DNA of 64,000 nucleotides from Bacillota bacterium. GTDB taxonomy: Bacteria > Bacillota > Clostridia > Acetivibrionales > DSM-27016. The notes below the pieces were generated by a model. That model made no database searches. It was given only the letters and a program-made list of their open reading frames with translations, and was not told where the DNA came from. Of this stretch, positions 35,650 through 44,722 are shown piece by piece. Location: the NCBI GenBank assembly GCA_023390115.1, contig JAEWDM010000022.1:186001-250000 (forward strand), given 5' to 3'. Position 1 is the stretch's first letter. Every line of letters begins with the position of its first letter. The position numbers and the translations under genes are program-made.

Positions 35650-35892
35650 ATTCGGTTCAGCCGTAAAGACAGGCGATGACCATTCATTCGTTTTTTATCA
35701 TACTTTGAATTAGTAAAGGTCAGGCGCACATCTGTATCCTGTTGCTCGTTGTGAGTTCCTATTTAATATTAATTTCGTATTGTTTCTTTTCATCGATGTG
35801 ATAGGAAACAACCGGAATGGTATCAACAGCGGTACGGCGCTCTATTCATTCTTGGATTATTATTTACCAATTTCCACTAATCCATGTATTGA

Positions 35893-36189
35893 TCAGACTG
35901 CGATTATGAACAGCAGGTGCTGGTTCTCGATCCGAAAGCCCTCAGGGAAGAACACCGGATTCCAGAGAACCAGCTCTTCTGGTGTGACTACCGGGTTTAT
36001 GAACAACTGATCGGCACACTTTTGAACGGGCTTCCGGCAACTGAGAGCTTTCTATACTCCCATTTTATCGGGATTCCGGATAAAAAGCACTTGCCGGATT
36101 GGGCAAAAGAGAGCCTGAAAGCAATCTGCAGCCCGGAATCTGAGACATTGGAAATGTGTCGATTGTTTGTATCTTTATGCGAGCATTGA
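35893..36189 (+). pseudogene. Orphan coding fragment of unknown family
   Basis: An open stretch of 98 codons lies in the gap 35650-36236, with a possible GTG start at 35917 but no ribosome site. The residues (VLDPKALREEHRIPENQLFWCDYRVY... stop after VSLCEH) look protein-like, with a normal amino acid mix, yet I do not recognise them. It could be the tail of a lost gene. The rest of the gap holds nothing I can name. Confidence 0.3.
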
Positions 36190-36236
36190 CTGGACGATTC
36201 TCGGAATGTAACCATGAACAGATTGACTTCCGATGC

Positions 36237-36297
36237 ATAAAGTGATATTATAATAGCAATAATACTAAAATGATTTAAGATTATAATATCACTTTAT
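36237..36297. promoter_or_regulatory. Perfect 18-bp inverted repeat upstream of the AbiEi-like gene
   Basis: Arms 36237-36254 and 36280-36297 are exact reverse complements, with a 25-base spacer, and end 14 bases before the AbiEi start. AbiEi antitoxins are known to repress their own operon by binding inverted repeats, so this is the likely operator. The TATAAT within each arm may serve as the -10 box. Confidence 0.65.
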
Positions 36298-36311
36298 CAA
36301 GAGGTGAACAC

Positions 36312-36980
36312 ATGGAAGAAATCGGATATGGCGAACACATTGCCAATACCGTCAAAAATATGCCTTACGAGGCGGCAATCCAGACCGAGGATATTGCGGA
36401 GCGGCTGGCGGAAGCCTTTGCGCTGCCCTACGATCAGGCCAAAACCCTGACCAATGTCAAGCTGAAGCGGATGGCGGACAAGGGGGAAATTGAAAGGCTC
36501 CAAAAGGGCATTTACTGTCAGGTGAAACAAACCGTATTTGGAAAAGCTGCCCCCGGCATTGACCAGGTGATGAAAAAGACGCTGATGGAACGCAGCGGTG
36601 GGAAAATAGGCTATGAGTCCGGCACATTCCTGCTGAACAGGCTGGGGCTGACGACACTGATTCCCCGTGACATGGAAATTACCACAAACCGCTATGGGGC
36701 AAAGCTGCCGGAAGGCTGCCGCATCAAGCTGAAAAAACCAGTGACAGCCGTAACGGACGACAACTGGAAATACCTCCAGTTCATCGACCTGATCAGCGAG
36801 CTGCCCCAGGCGCATATTGATGCGGAAAAGCCGAAGCTTTTACTGGCACGGTATGCAAAAACACAGGAATTGGACGGTCTCACGTTGGTATTTACAGCCC
36901 GCAGGCATTACCCGGTAAAAATTTTGCCGCTGCTTATTGATCTGCTTATGGAGGTGAACAATGGACTTACATCAGGATAA
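36312..36980 (+). CDS. AbiEi-like type IV antitoxin / DUF6088 protein
   Basis: A 222-residue protein of the AbiEi/DUF6088 type, the antitoxin and self-repressor of AbiE phage-defence systems. The N-terminal winged-helix region (TEDIAERLAEAFALPYDQAKTLTNVKLKRM, GEIERLQKGIYC) should bind the inverted repeat just upstream; the C-terminal part would block the toxin nucleotidyltransferase. The next gene, the toxin, overlaps by 20 bases but is broken, so this antitoxin now stands alone. It appears intact. Confidence 0.75.
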   Translation: MEEIGYGEHIANTVKNMPYEAAIQTEDIAERLAEAFALPYDQAKTLTNVKLKRMADKGEIERLQKGIYCQVKQTVFGKAAPGIDQVMKKTLMERSGGKIGYESGTFLLNRLGLTTLIPRDMEITTNRYGAKLPEGCRIKLKKPVTAVTDDNWKYLQFIDLISELPQAHIDAEKPKLLLARYAKTQELDGLTLVFTARRHYPVKILPLLIDLLMEVNNGLTSG

Positions 36981-37142
36981 AGATGCGTTTAAAGCCCTGC
37001 TACGGATATCAGCCGCAGAACAGGTATCCGCAGCGACATCGTGGAAAAGGATTACTATCTGACCCTGCTTCTATGGGAGTTGTCTGAAAAGCAGGGTACC
37101 CTTCCCGCTTTTATCAATTTAAGTACAGTTTTTCTTGTTTAA
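36961..37142 (+). pseudogene. abiEii toxin fragment, frameshifted and truncated
   Basis: The first 15 codons read MDLHQDKDAFKALLR, the usual AbiEii start. One base is then missing near 36999-37002, after which the other frame reads DISRRTGIRSDIVEKDYYLTLLLWELSEK, again normal AbiEii. The sequence ends in an unrelated tail about where the catalytic GG(T/S) motif should begin. The nucleotidyltransferase active site is therefore absent. Confidence 0.8.
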
Positions 37143-37146
37143 AACG

Positions 37147-37177
37147 CTGAGAACCCTTGATTTTCAAGGGTTCTCAG
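37147..37177 (-). terminator. Terminator downstream of tRNA-Ala
   Basis: A perfect 14-bp stem (37147-37160 with 37164-37177) and a 3-base loop lie 8 bases after the 3' end of the tRNA on the reverse strand, followed by CGTTTT. It also marks the point where the abiEii fragment ends. Confidence 0.8.
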
Positions 37178-37185
37178 ACGAATTG

Positions 37186-37261
<76 letters not shown>

Positions 37262-37377
37262 ATATTTTTTTATATTAATACGGCAAATATGCCATGCATA
37301 AACCGCATATTTATTCTAATACAACATCTATAGATTAGTCAACTAAAATAGCAATATTTTTATAATATAATTAAAGT

Positions 37378-37677
37378 CTACCTGTCCAGACCGGTATGGA
37401 TAATTTCAGTGCTGTAGTCTACTAAAACCGCCCTGGCATCATTTTCAACAAAATTTACAATGTTGGCCATCATGCTGTCAGCATGTGCTGTCTGGTTTGA
37501 AACGCAGGCAAAGCCTATTACCGCGTTTTTCCACCTGTCATTGAGATCCACCTCGGCCACAGAGGCATTGAATCGTGACTTCAGCCTATCTATTATGCTT
37601 TTTACAATATGCCTTTTCTCTTTTAAGGAAAAAGCCTCATCTATGGATAAAACAATCCTGCATACCCCAATAACCAT
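37378..37677 (-). CDS. DUF503 protein (YlxP-like)
   Basis: A 99-residue protein of the small DUF503 family, often linked to ribosome maturation operons. The typical start MVIGVCRIVLSIDEAFSLKEKRH and the block RFNASVAEVDLNDRW are seen. The start at 37677 is chosen over one 13 codons upstream because AGAGGTG precedes it and relatives begin there. Function poorly known. Confidence 0.8.
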   Translation of the reverse strand: MVIGVCRIVLSIDEAFSLKEKRHIVKSIIDRLKSRFNASVAEVDLNDRWKNAVIGFACVSNQTAHADSMMANIVNFVENDARAVLVDYSTEIIHTGLDR

Positions 37678-37830
37678 AAAGCACCTCTTTAATAAAGCTA
37701 TTATATATTTTATCATTCCCTTGCCCTGTTGTGAATGGCAAAAAATAAAGATTTGTTTTTGATATATTACTCCCGTGGTGCTATACTATATATTGCAAAG
37801 TATAAATATATACAGGAAAGGGTGTAAACA

Positions 37831-39591
37831 TTGCCTTTTGACGGAGTAGTAACCAAATGTGTGGCCGGCGAGCTGTCTGATGCTATCGCAGGCGGCCGTG
37901 TAGAGAAAATATTTCAGCCGGAAGCGGATGAAATTATCATAGGCATCAGGGCAAAGGGCTATAATCAAAAGCTTTTGCTGAGCGCAAACCCAAACTATCC
38001 AAGAATACACCTTACAGGTGTGCTGAAAGAAAACCCGGCAGTTCCCCCTGTGTTCTGCATGCTTTTAAGAAAGCATTTGTCCGGGGGCAAAATATTGTCT
38101 GTTGAGTTTGCGGATTTTGAAAGAATAATTACACTGAAAATTGAATCCACTAATGAGCTTGGAGACCTGTCGGTAAAAAACCTTATTATAGAAATAATGG
38201 GCCGCCACAGCAATATAATATTGACAAACAGCGAAGATAAAATTTTAGACTCGATAAAGCATATAGACAGCGATATAAGCCGTGTGCGCGAAATTATGCC
38301 CGCAAGGCCCTATTGCTTCCCTCCGTCCCAGGACAAGACCAGTCCTGAGACTCTTGAAACGGGAGCTTTTTTAAGCGGACTGGGGCGTGATGTAAAGCAA
38401 GGCTTAAGCAAGTATATTTTAAGCACAATTAAAGGCTTCAGTCCCCTTCTGTGCTCTGAAATCTGCCTTCGCTCAGGCATTGACGGAAAAACCCCCGTAT
38501 CGGACATAACCGCTGAAAATTCAGCCTCATTGGAAAAAACGCTGTCTGATGTGATACGCGGCATCAGACAAAATGAGTTTTTCCCCTGCCTGATTCCGGG
38601 CGAAAGCCCTAACGACAAGCCTATTGATTTTCATTGCATAAGGCTGTACCAGTGGAAAAACGTCAAGTACTTCTCTTCAATCAGCGAGGTTCTGGATATA
38701 TATTATTCTACCAGAGACAATGCGGAAAGGCTGAAGCAAAAGAAATCGGATCTTTATAAGGTTTTAAACAACAACCTCGACCGCTGCAATAAAAAGCTTG
38801 CAATGCACGAGCAAAAGCTCAGGGATGTTTCCGGCAGAGAAAAGCTCAAGCTTTACGGAGAGCTTATTACAGCAAATATATATTGTATTTCCAAAAACGT
38901 AAAGAAAGTTTCTCTTCATAACTATTACAGTGAAAAAGGAGAGTACGTTGATATCGCTATGAACGAAGTCCTGTCACCACAACAGAATGCCCAGAGATAT
39001 TTCAAGCAGTATTTAAAAGCAAAAAATACCTTTATATATGTCAGCAGGCAGCTTGGGGAAACTCAAAGCGAATTGGAGTATCTTGAAAGTGTTTTGATTC
39101 TCCTTGAAAACTGCAAATCCCTAAAGGAGATAGATGAGGTAAGAGATGAGCTGATAGAGCAGGGCTATTATTCCGCTAAAAGAAAGAAAAAAATAAAAAG
39201 GTCACTGCCGGACTCAAAGCCCTTTTACTTCAAATCCAGTGATGGAATAGATATTCTGGTAGGAAAGAATAATAAGCAAAATGATTTGCTGACGCTTAAG
39301 CTTGCAGCTTCAAATGACATATGGCTGCACACCAGAAATATTCCGGGATCACATGTTATAATAAGAAGGCTTGGAAGAGATATCCCCGACCAAACCCTTT
39401 TGGAAGCGGCGGTACTTGCCTCGTACCACAGCAGGGCAAGAAATTCTTCAAATGTTCCTGTGGACTACACTGCTGTAAAAAACGTAAAAAAGCCCAGCGG
39501 TGCAAAACCGGGGATGGTCATATACGATAACTTTAAAACCCTGGTGGCAACCCCTGACGAGGAGCTTGCCCAAAGGCTTAAGGTTGAATAA
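37831..39591 (+). CDS. rqcH: RqcH (NFACT family) ribosome-associated quality control protein
   Basis: A 586-residue NFACT protein, the bacterial Rqc2 homologue. It binds stalled 50S subunits with peptidyl-tRNA and adds C-terminal alanine tails. The N-terminal NFACT-N domain starts MPFDGVVTKCVAGEL; a coiled coil with helix-hairpin-helix lies in the middle (about 290-440); the C-terminal NFACT-R domain has ILVGKNNKQNDLLT and DIWLHTRNIPGSHVII. The TTG start is preceded by AGGAAAGGG. Older annotations call these fibronectin-binding proteins. It stands alone, as usual. Confidence 0.9.
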   Translation: MPFDGVVTKCVAGELSDAIAGGRVEKIFQPEADEIIIGIRAKGYNQKLLLSANPNYPRIHLTGVLKENPAVPPVFCMLLRKHLSGGKILSVEFADFERIITLKIESTNELGDLSVKNLIIEIMGRHSNIILTNSEDKILDSIKHIDSDISRVREIMPARPYCFPPSQDKTSPETLETGAFLSGLGRDVKQGLSKYILSTIKGFSPLLCSEICLRSGIDGKTPVSDITAENSASLEKTLSDVIRGIRQNEFFPCLIPGESPNDKPIDFHCIRLYQWKNVKYFSSISEVLDIYYSTRDNAERLKQKKSDLYKVLNNNLDRCNKKLAMHEQKLRDVSGREKLKLYGELITANIYCISKNVKKVSLHNYYSEKGEYVDIAMNEVLSPQQNAQRYFKQYLKAKNTFIYVSRQLGETQSELEYLESVLILLENCKSLKEIDEVRDELIEQGYYSAKRKKKIKRSLPDSKPFYFKSSDGIDILVGKNNKQNDLLTLKLAASNDIWLHTRNIPGSHVIIRRLGRDIPDQTLLEAAVLASYHSRARNSSNVPVDYTAVKNVKKPSGAKPGMVIYDNFKTLVATPDEELAQRLKVE

Positions 39592-39681
39592 ATATTGACC
39601 TTCAATATAAATATAATGTAACATATAAATGATAAAGGGACTATATATTTATATATCATGTGTAGGTCTATAAAATTTCTA

Positions 39682-39711
39682 CCCATATAACCCCATATAA
39701 CCCCATATAAC
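39682..39711 (+). repeat. Three perfect 10-bp direct repeats in a 5' leader
   Basis: CCCATATAAC is repeated three times head to tail (39682-39691, 39692-39701, 39702-39711), ending at the AAGGAGG ribosome site of the aminotransferase gene at 39726. The copy number could change by slippage and alter spacing of upstream signals. Confidence 0.85.
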
Positions 39712-39725
39712 AAGGAGGCTGTAAA

Positions 39726-40907
39726 ATGATTTCCCAAAAAATTGCAGTAAATGTCAAAAACGGCTCCATGATAAGGGCCATGTTCGAGGAGGGAGAAAAG
39801 CTTCGTAAAATATACGGCGACGATAAGGTTTATGACTTCTCTCTCGGAAATCCCGACCTTGAACCCCCTGAAGCCGTTAAAAATTCTCTGAAAAAGCTTA
39901 TTTACGGAGATGAGCCTGATTTGCACAAATACATGAATAATGCAGGCTATGTCGACGTGCGCTTTAAAATTGCAGGCCAGATTTCAGAGGAAACCGGTTT
40001 GAGCCTCACACATGAGCATATTATCATGACCTGCGGAGCTGCCGGAGGCTTGAATGTAGTTCTTAAGACTCTTTTAGACCCCGGACAGGAGATTATTATC
40101 TTTTCTCCCTTTTTTGGAGAATACCGTTTCTATGTAGACAACTGCAATGGCAAGACCGTTATATGCAAAACCGCTCCCGACGTTTTCCTTCCTGTTATGG
40201 AGGAGCTGGAGGCATGTATAACCCCAAATACAAAAGCTGTCATATTAAACTCTCCGAATAATCCCACGGGAGTAATATATAATGAAGATATTTTAAGAAA
40301 AATAGACAGGGTTTTAGAGGCTAAACAAAAGGAATTTGGAACAACGATTTACGTAATATCCGATGAGCCCTATACAAAGCTTGTATATGACGGAGTAAGC
40401 ATTCCCAGAATACTGAGCATATTTAAAAATTCAATTATAGTAAATTCCTACAGCAAGTCCCTTGCTCTGCCCGGAGAGAGAATAGGCTACATAGCCGTTA
40501 ATCCCTGCATAGATAATACCGGGCTTCTTATAGGAGGAATAGTATTTTGCAACAGGACACTGGGGTTTGTAAACGCCCCTGGAATTTTCCAGAGAGTGGT
40601 GGCGGAGGTCCTTGAAGCTTCTATAGACATAGAGGAATATCAAAAGAGGCGGGATATGCTGTATAACCATCTGATAAGCTTAGGCTTCTCATGTATAAAG
40701 CCTCAGGGAGCATTTTACCTGTTTCCGAAATCACCCATACCGGATGACATAGAATTCAAAAATCGTGCCGCAAAGTACAATATCCTTCTGGTACCCGGAA
40801 GCGGGTTCGGATATCCCGGGTATTTCAGGCTTGCCTATTGCACCAGCCTGAAAACAATAGAAAATTCGCTTCCGGCATTTGAGGCCCTTGCAAAAGAATT
40901 CATATAA
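39726..40907 (+). CDS. Class I/II PLP-dependent aminotransferase (aspartate aminotransferase-like)
   Basis: A 393-residue fold type I aminotransferase. Seen are FSLGNPDLEPP, the NSPNNPTGVIY block, the PLP aspartate in VISDEPYTKL and the lysine in NSYSKSLALPGERIGY. Such clostridial enzymes act on aspartate, aromatic or alanine-type substrates; the exact one cannot be read. The gene is single, with a triple repeat in its leader and a strong terminator after it. Confidence 0.85.
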   Translation: MISQKIAVNVKNGSMIRAMFEEGEKLRKIYGDDKVYDFSLGNPDLEPPEAVKNSLKKLIYGDEPDLHKYMNNAGYVDVRFKIAGQISEETGLSLTHEHIIMTCGAAGGLNVVLKTLLDPGQEIIIFSPFFGEYRFYVDNCNGKTVICKTAPDVFLPVMEELEACITPNTKAVILNSPNNPTGVIYNEDILRKIDRVLEAKQKEFGTTIYVISDEPYTKLVYDGVSIPRILSIFKNSIIVNSYSKSLALPGERIGYIAVNPCIDNTGLLIGGIVFCNRTLGFVNAPGIFQRVVAEVLEASIDIEEYQKRRDMLYNHLISLGFSCIKPQGAFYLFPKSPIPDDIEFKNRAAKYNILLVPGSGFGYPGYFRLAYCTSLKTIENSLPAFEALAKEFI

Positions 40908-40920
40908 AATAAAATATAAA

Positions 40921-40960
40921 AAAAATCCAATTGCCGGCTTTGAAGGGCAATTGGATTTTT
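40921..40960. terminator. Bidirectional terminator
   Basis: Arms of 15 bases (40921-40935 and 40946-40960) pair perfectly, with an A run on the left and a T run on the right. It serves the aminotransferase gene ending at 40907 and the convergent gene ending at 40967. Confidence 0.9.
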
Positions 40961-40966
40961 TTATAT

Positions 40967-41371
40967 TTATTTATCATGCTCCGAGCAGTCCTCACAGTCG
41001 CAATCCCAGTCTATTTCTATTTCTTTTCCGCAGCTTGGGCATTTGAGACTGCTTCCGTCCTCCGAAATCAAATTTTCCTCAAGACTGATTTTCTCATTGC
41101 AGTATGGACATTCTATCTCATCCTCACAGCAACAGTGCTCATCATCTTCATCAAATACAACCTTTTCAACCTCGGCCAGGTCGTCATTTATATCCTCCAC
41201 CTGCTCGCTGAGCTGCTCCTGAACCTCTTCAATATCGTCCACAGCGAGAGCCATGTCATCCATAACTTCAATTATAGCCTTCAAAAGCTTGCCCTCATTT
41301 GTTGAAACATCCAACTGCATACCCTCCGCAAGCCCCTTGAGGTATGAAACTCTTTCCTTAAGAAAACTCAT
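40967..41371 (-). CDS. CD1247-type coiled-coil protein with zinc-ribbon-like C-terminus
   Basis: A 134-residue protein. The N-terminal half (FLKERVSYLKGLAEGM, then a heptad-like acidic stretch) matches the conserved clostridial CD1247 N-terminal domain. The C-terminal half has a CPYC...CPSC zinc ribbon plus extra cysteine runs (CCCED, DCDCEDC). Highly acidic, soluble and of unknown function. It sits next to efp as in many clostridia. Confidence 0.75.
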   Translation of the reverse strand: MSFLKERVSYLKGLAEGMQLDVSTNEGKLLKAIIEVMDDMALAVDDIEEVQEQLSEQVEDINDDLAEVEKVVFDEDDEHCCCEDEIECPYCNEKISLEENLISEDGSSLKCPSCGKEIEIDWDCDCEDCSEHDK

Positions 41372-41407
41372 AAGACATCCTCCATAAGATAAAAATAAAT
41401 TAGTTTA

Positions 41408-41433
41408 ATAAGAATAATATATATTATTCTTAT
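41408..41433. repeat. 26-bp perfect AT palindrome
   Basis: ATAAGAATAATAT is followed at once by its reverse complement, 14 bases before the efp stop on the leftward transcript's far side. With no GC it is a weak terminator; it could also be a protein-binding site. Confidence 0.7.
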
Positions 41434-41446
41434 CAAATAATCTCAA

Positions 41447-42004
41447 TTATACTCTTTCCATATATTCACCTGTTCTGGTGTCAACCCTTATAATATCTCC
41501 CTGGCTTACAAACAAGGGAACCTTAATTGTAGCACCTGTTTCAAGAGTCGCAGGCTTGGTGGCTCCCGTTGCGGTATCTCCCTTGAATCCCGGCTCGGTC
41601 TCGGTAATCTCAAGCTCAACAAATGTAGGAGGCTCTATTCCGAACACATTTCCTTTAAAGGACAGAATCTTAACCACCATATTTTCCTTTACAAACTTAA
41701 AGGTGTCCCCTATTTTGTCCTGGTTTATAGGCATTTGCTCATAAGTTTCCACATCCATAAAATAGTACAAATCCCCATCATTATATAAATACTGCATATC
41801 CTTTCTTTCTATGTGAGCCTTGGGCATTTTATCAGACGGGTTAAAGGTTCTTTCTACCGTCGCGCCGGTAATAACGTTCTTAAGCCTTGTCCTTACAAAT
41901 GCTGCTCCCTTGCCGGGCTTTACATGCTGAAATTCAGCAATCTGAAATACCTGTCCATCCAATTCAAACGTTACACCATTCCTAAAATCTCCTGCTACTA
42001 TCAT
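41447..42004 (-). CDS. efp: Elongation factor P
   Basis: A 185-residue EF-P that rescues ribosomes stalled at polyproline. The three beta-barrel domains are complete, ending VDTRTGEYMERV. The modified residue is Lys32 in the tip loop KPGKGAAF, the form found in Bacillus EF-P that carries 5-aminopentanol. A YmfI-like reductase for that modification lies at 57787-58521. The large proline-rich surface protein at 52177-57288 would be one client. Confidence 0.95.
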   Translation of the reverse strand: MIVAGDFRNGVTFELDGQVFQIAEFQHVKPGKGAAFVRTRLKNVITGATVERTFNPSDKMPKAHIERKDMQYLYNDGDLYYFMDVETYEQMPINQDKIGDTFKFVKENMVVKILSFKGNVFGIEPPTFVELEITETEPGFKGDTATGATKPATLETGATIKVPLFVSQGDIIRVDTRTGEYMERV

Positions 42005-42154
42005 TTACTTTCTCCCTTCAGCAAAACTATTGACTATAGTTTATATTAAAATAAAACTTGTCTTATTTCAAGAAAAATTTTCTTATATTCCGTATTTTTA
42101 TAGGAATATTTAATTTTTCCCGATATTTTTCGTTTTTACAAGTTACCGGGCCTT

Positions 42155-43234
42155 TTAAATAATAATAAGCTCCTTTGAAGACTCCGTAAGGACTAAGGGA
42201 CTGCCGCCATTTATTACTATCATATCCTCAATTCTGACTCCTCCAAGCTTTTCGATATATATTCCGGGCTCTACCGTGGCGACCATTCCGTTCTCCAGCC
42301 TTCTTAGGCCCGAAACTGAAAGCCTGGGCTCCTCATGTATTTCCAGCCCAACCCCATGCCCTAATCCATGCCCGAAAAACCTGTCGTACCCCGCATCCTT
42401 TATTATCCCCCTTGCAATGCTGTCGGCCTCCTTGCCGGTAAGTCCCTCCTTTGCCCCGTTTAACGCTTGGGACTGAGCCTTTAGTACAACTTCATAAATC
42501 TTACGCAGCTCATCATCAGGAGTACCCAAAAAAACCGTTCTCGTCATATCGGAGCAGTAATCCATATATATGGCTCCGTAATCCATAGTTATTGCCTCGC
42601 CCGTTTGGATTTTTTTATCCGATGCCACCCCATGGGGCATTGATCCCCTTTCTCCCGAGGCGACAATTGTTTCAAAGGACGGTCCCTTTGCCCCATGCCT
42701 TTTCATATAAAATTCCAGCTCTGCGGCAATTTCAATTTCTGCCGTACCGGGCCTTATAAGGCCAAGAATATGAGTAAAAGCATCGTCGGCAATTTTGACG
42801 GCCTTTTTTATGATTTCTATTTCCTCTCTGTCCTTTACAAGCCTGAGTTCCTCTACCGCCCCATTCATGGGCACGAATGTCTCCACACCAAGCTTGGCTT
42901 TAAATTCATTATAGGCCTGATAGGTTAAATATCCCTCTTCAAAGCCCACGCTCCCCGCTCCCGCCTTTTTAACTATGTCGCTCAACGCGGCAGCTACACT
43001 TCCCTGGTATTTTATTACGCTGTACAGAGGCGCCTGCACGGCAGCCTGCTGGGCATATCTTGAATCTGTTATAAGGAAGGCTTCCCCCATCGTAATAATA
43101 AGATAAGAATCCCCTCCGTTGAACCCCGACATGTATGTAACATTTTCCTTCTTAGCCACCAATGCGGCATCAATTCCCTTTTGCTTAAGCTTATGCCTCA
43201 GGCCCTCCAGCCTCTTTCCTGTAATATCTCCCAT
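42155..43234 (-). CDS. pepP: Xaa-Pro aminopeptidase-type M24 peptidase
   Basis: A 359-residue two-domain metallopeptidase that cleaves the residue before proline at the N-terminus. The metal ligands are in TMDYGAIYMDYCSDMTRT, FFGHGLGHGVGLEIHE and VATVEPGIYI. The N-terminal creatinase-like domain is complete. The start at 43234 (MGDITGKR) is preferred over one 8 codons upstream because GAGGGAG precedes it. It sits between aroQ and efp, the usual Firmicute order. Confidence 0.9.
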   Translation of the reverse strand: MGDITGKRLEGLRHKLKQKGIDAALVAKKENVTYMSGFNGGDSYLIITMGEAFLITDSRYAQQAAVQAPLYSVIKYQGSVAAALSDIVKKAGAGSVGFEEGYLTYQAYNEFKAKLGVETFVPMNGAVEELRLVKDREEIEIIKKAVKIADDAFTHILGLIRPGTAEIEIAAELEFYMKRHGAKGPSFETIVASGERGSMPHGVASDKKIQTGEAITMDYGAIYMDYCSDMTRTVFLGTPDDELRKIYEVVLKAQSQALNGAKEGLTGKEADSIARGIIKDAGYDRFFGHGLGHGVGLEIHEEPRLSVSGLRRLENGMVATVEPGIYIEKLGGVRIEDMIVINGGSPLVLTESSKELIII

Positions 43235-43261
43235 AATACTCCCTCTCTTAAACTGCAAGCG

Positions 43262-43690
43262 TCAAATAAGCGCGGCCGCATTAAGGGCCACAATATAGCT
43301 TTTTCCGCCAAATCCGCTTATTTGTCCCCTGCACACGGGGGCAATTACCGATTTGCTGCGAAATTCCTCCCTTGCGTGAATGTTTGACAAATGCACCTCT
43401 ATAGCAGGTATTTCTGCCGCCGCCACCGCATCCCTTATAGCTATGCTGTAATGCGTGTATGCTCCGGGATTTATAATTATTATATCGTATATTCCCCTTG
43501 CAGCATGAATTTTATCTATTATTTCTCCCTCATGATTGCTTTGCACAAAGTCGGTCTCCATGCCCAGCCTCTCCGACTCCTCCATTACCTTTCTTCCGAT
43601 ATCCTCCAGCGTTTCATTTCCATATATGCCCCTTTCACGGATTCCAAGCATATTCAGATTAGGTCCGTTAATGATCAAAACCCTCTTCAC
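43262..43690 (-). CDS. aroQ: Type II 3-dehydroquinate dehydratase
   Basis: A 142-residue shikimate-pathway enzyme. The start VLIINGPNLNMLGIRE, the QSNHEGEIID motif, the INPGAYTHYS site and the EVHLSNIHAREEFR region are all typical. It forms dodecamers in the cytoplasm. It lies 27 bases before the peptidase gene; aroE is further along the same strand. Confidence 0.95.
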   Translation of the reverse strand: MKRVLIINGPNLNMLGIRERGIYGNETLEDIGRKVMEESERLGMETDFVQSNHEGEIIDKIHAARGIYDIIIINPGAYTHYSIAIRDAVAAAEIPAIEVHLSNIHAREEFRSKSVIAPVCRGQISGFGGKSYIVALNAAALI

Positions 43691-43693
43691 AGC

Positions 43694-44554
43694 CTATTTC
43701 CCTCCTCTTGCATGCTTTTTATAAATGTTTTTAAGCTTAAGTGCATCCTCGGCCATAGAACCTCTTGATTCACAAATAATCACAGGCTCCATTCTTTTTC
43801 TGTACAGCAGCTCAGCCAAAAATTCAAAATCAGGGCCAAACCGCACATCATCATAACAGCAGTGTCTCTTTTCCCCCCCTGCCGTAAATTCCACCCTGCT
43901 GAAATGAATGTGGATGCATTTAAGACGCTCATATCCAAGAGCAGCTTCTATTGCATCCAGCACCCCTTCAAAGTCATCGGCGGTATTTAGGCAGCCCATG
44001 CCCCTTGCATGTAAATGTGCAAAATCAATAGTGGGAATCAGCCTTTCATCAAGGCGGCACATTTCCAATATTTCATCCAAGGTTCCCAGTTGGTTTATTT
44101 TACCCAGAACCTCGGGGCATATTGCAATATCCCCCAGTCCAAGCCTGTCACACTGCCATATTGCTTCCTTCAGAGAAGCAGTAGCCGTCATTACAGCCCA
44201 TTTCCTGTCAACTCTGCCGCAGGAACCGGTATGCACCACAATTCTCTTTGCTCCCATCCATTTTGCAGCCTTCATCGTATCGATTATATAGTTAATTGAA
44301 TTATTTCTCTTTTCCTCTTCCGGGCTGGCCAAGTTTATATAATACGGCGCATGTATGCTTAAGAAGACGCCGTTTAGGACAGCCTGGTCTCCTATAAGCC
44401 CGGCCATGGCCTTATCTATATTCACACCCCTGCCGCACTGGTATTCATATGCGTTAAGCCCCATTGCCTTAAGCCATGCAGGCATTTGCACAGAAGACTT
44501 GTTTCCCTGCTCATAAAAGATCTCCGAATTTCCCGACGGTCCAAATCTAATCAT
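43694..44554 (-). CDS. Endonuclease IV-like TIM-barrel protein
   Basis: A 286-residue protein of the AP endonuclease family 2 fold. Metal ligands are suggested by SIHAPYYIN, VHTGSCG, CPEVLGK, DFAHLHARG, HIHFS and CESRGSM. True Nfo proteins cleave abasic DNA; this clostridial subgroup is divergent and may act otherwise. It is 3 bases upstream of aroQ, so the two are co-transcribed. Confidence 0.75.
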   Translation of the reverse strand: MIRFGPSGNSEIFYEQGNKSSVQMPAWLKAMGLNAYEYQCGRGVNIDKAMAGLIGDQAVLNGVFLSIHAPYYINLASPEEEKRNNSINYIIDTMKAAKWMGAKRIVVHTGSCGRVDRKWAVMTATASLKEAIWQCDRLGLGDIAICPEVLGKINQLGTLDEILEMCRLDERLIPTIDFAHLHARGMGCLNTADDFEGVLDAIEAALGYERLKCIHIHFSRVEFTAGGEKRHCCYDDVRFGPDFEFLAELLYRKRMEPVIICESRGSMAEDALKLKNIYKKHARGGK

Positions 44555-44722
44555 CTGCCCTCTCCTTGAACGGTAATACAGGCCCCGCAGTTGTCATATA
44601 TATATTCTCCATTAGCGTCCTTATTATGTGCATGTATACAAAAACAAGGAGAGTGTTAAAGGTCAAGCACGCTCCGTCCGGTGCTTTTAAGCTCCGCACG
44701 ATGCTTTAGCTTCGCCGGTGCT

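Noticed and set aside
36297..36815. 172-residue reverse-strand open frame
   Set aside because: It is antisense to the AbiEi-like gene, which has clear motifs, operator and ribosome site.
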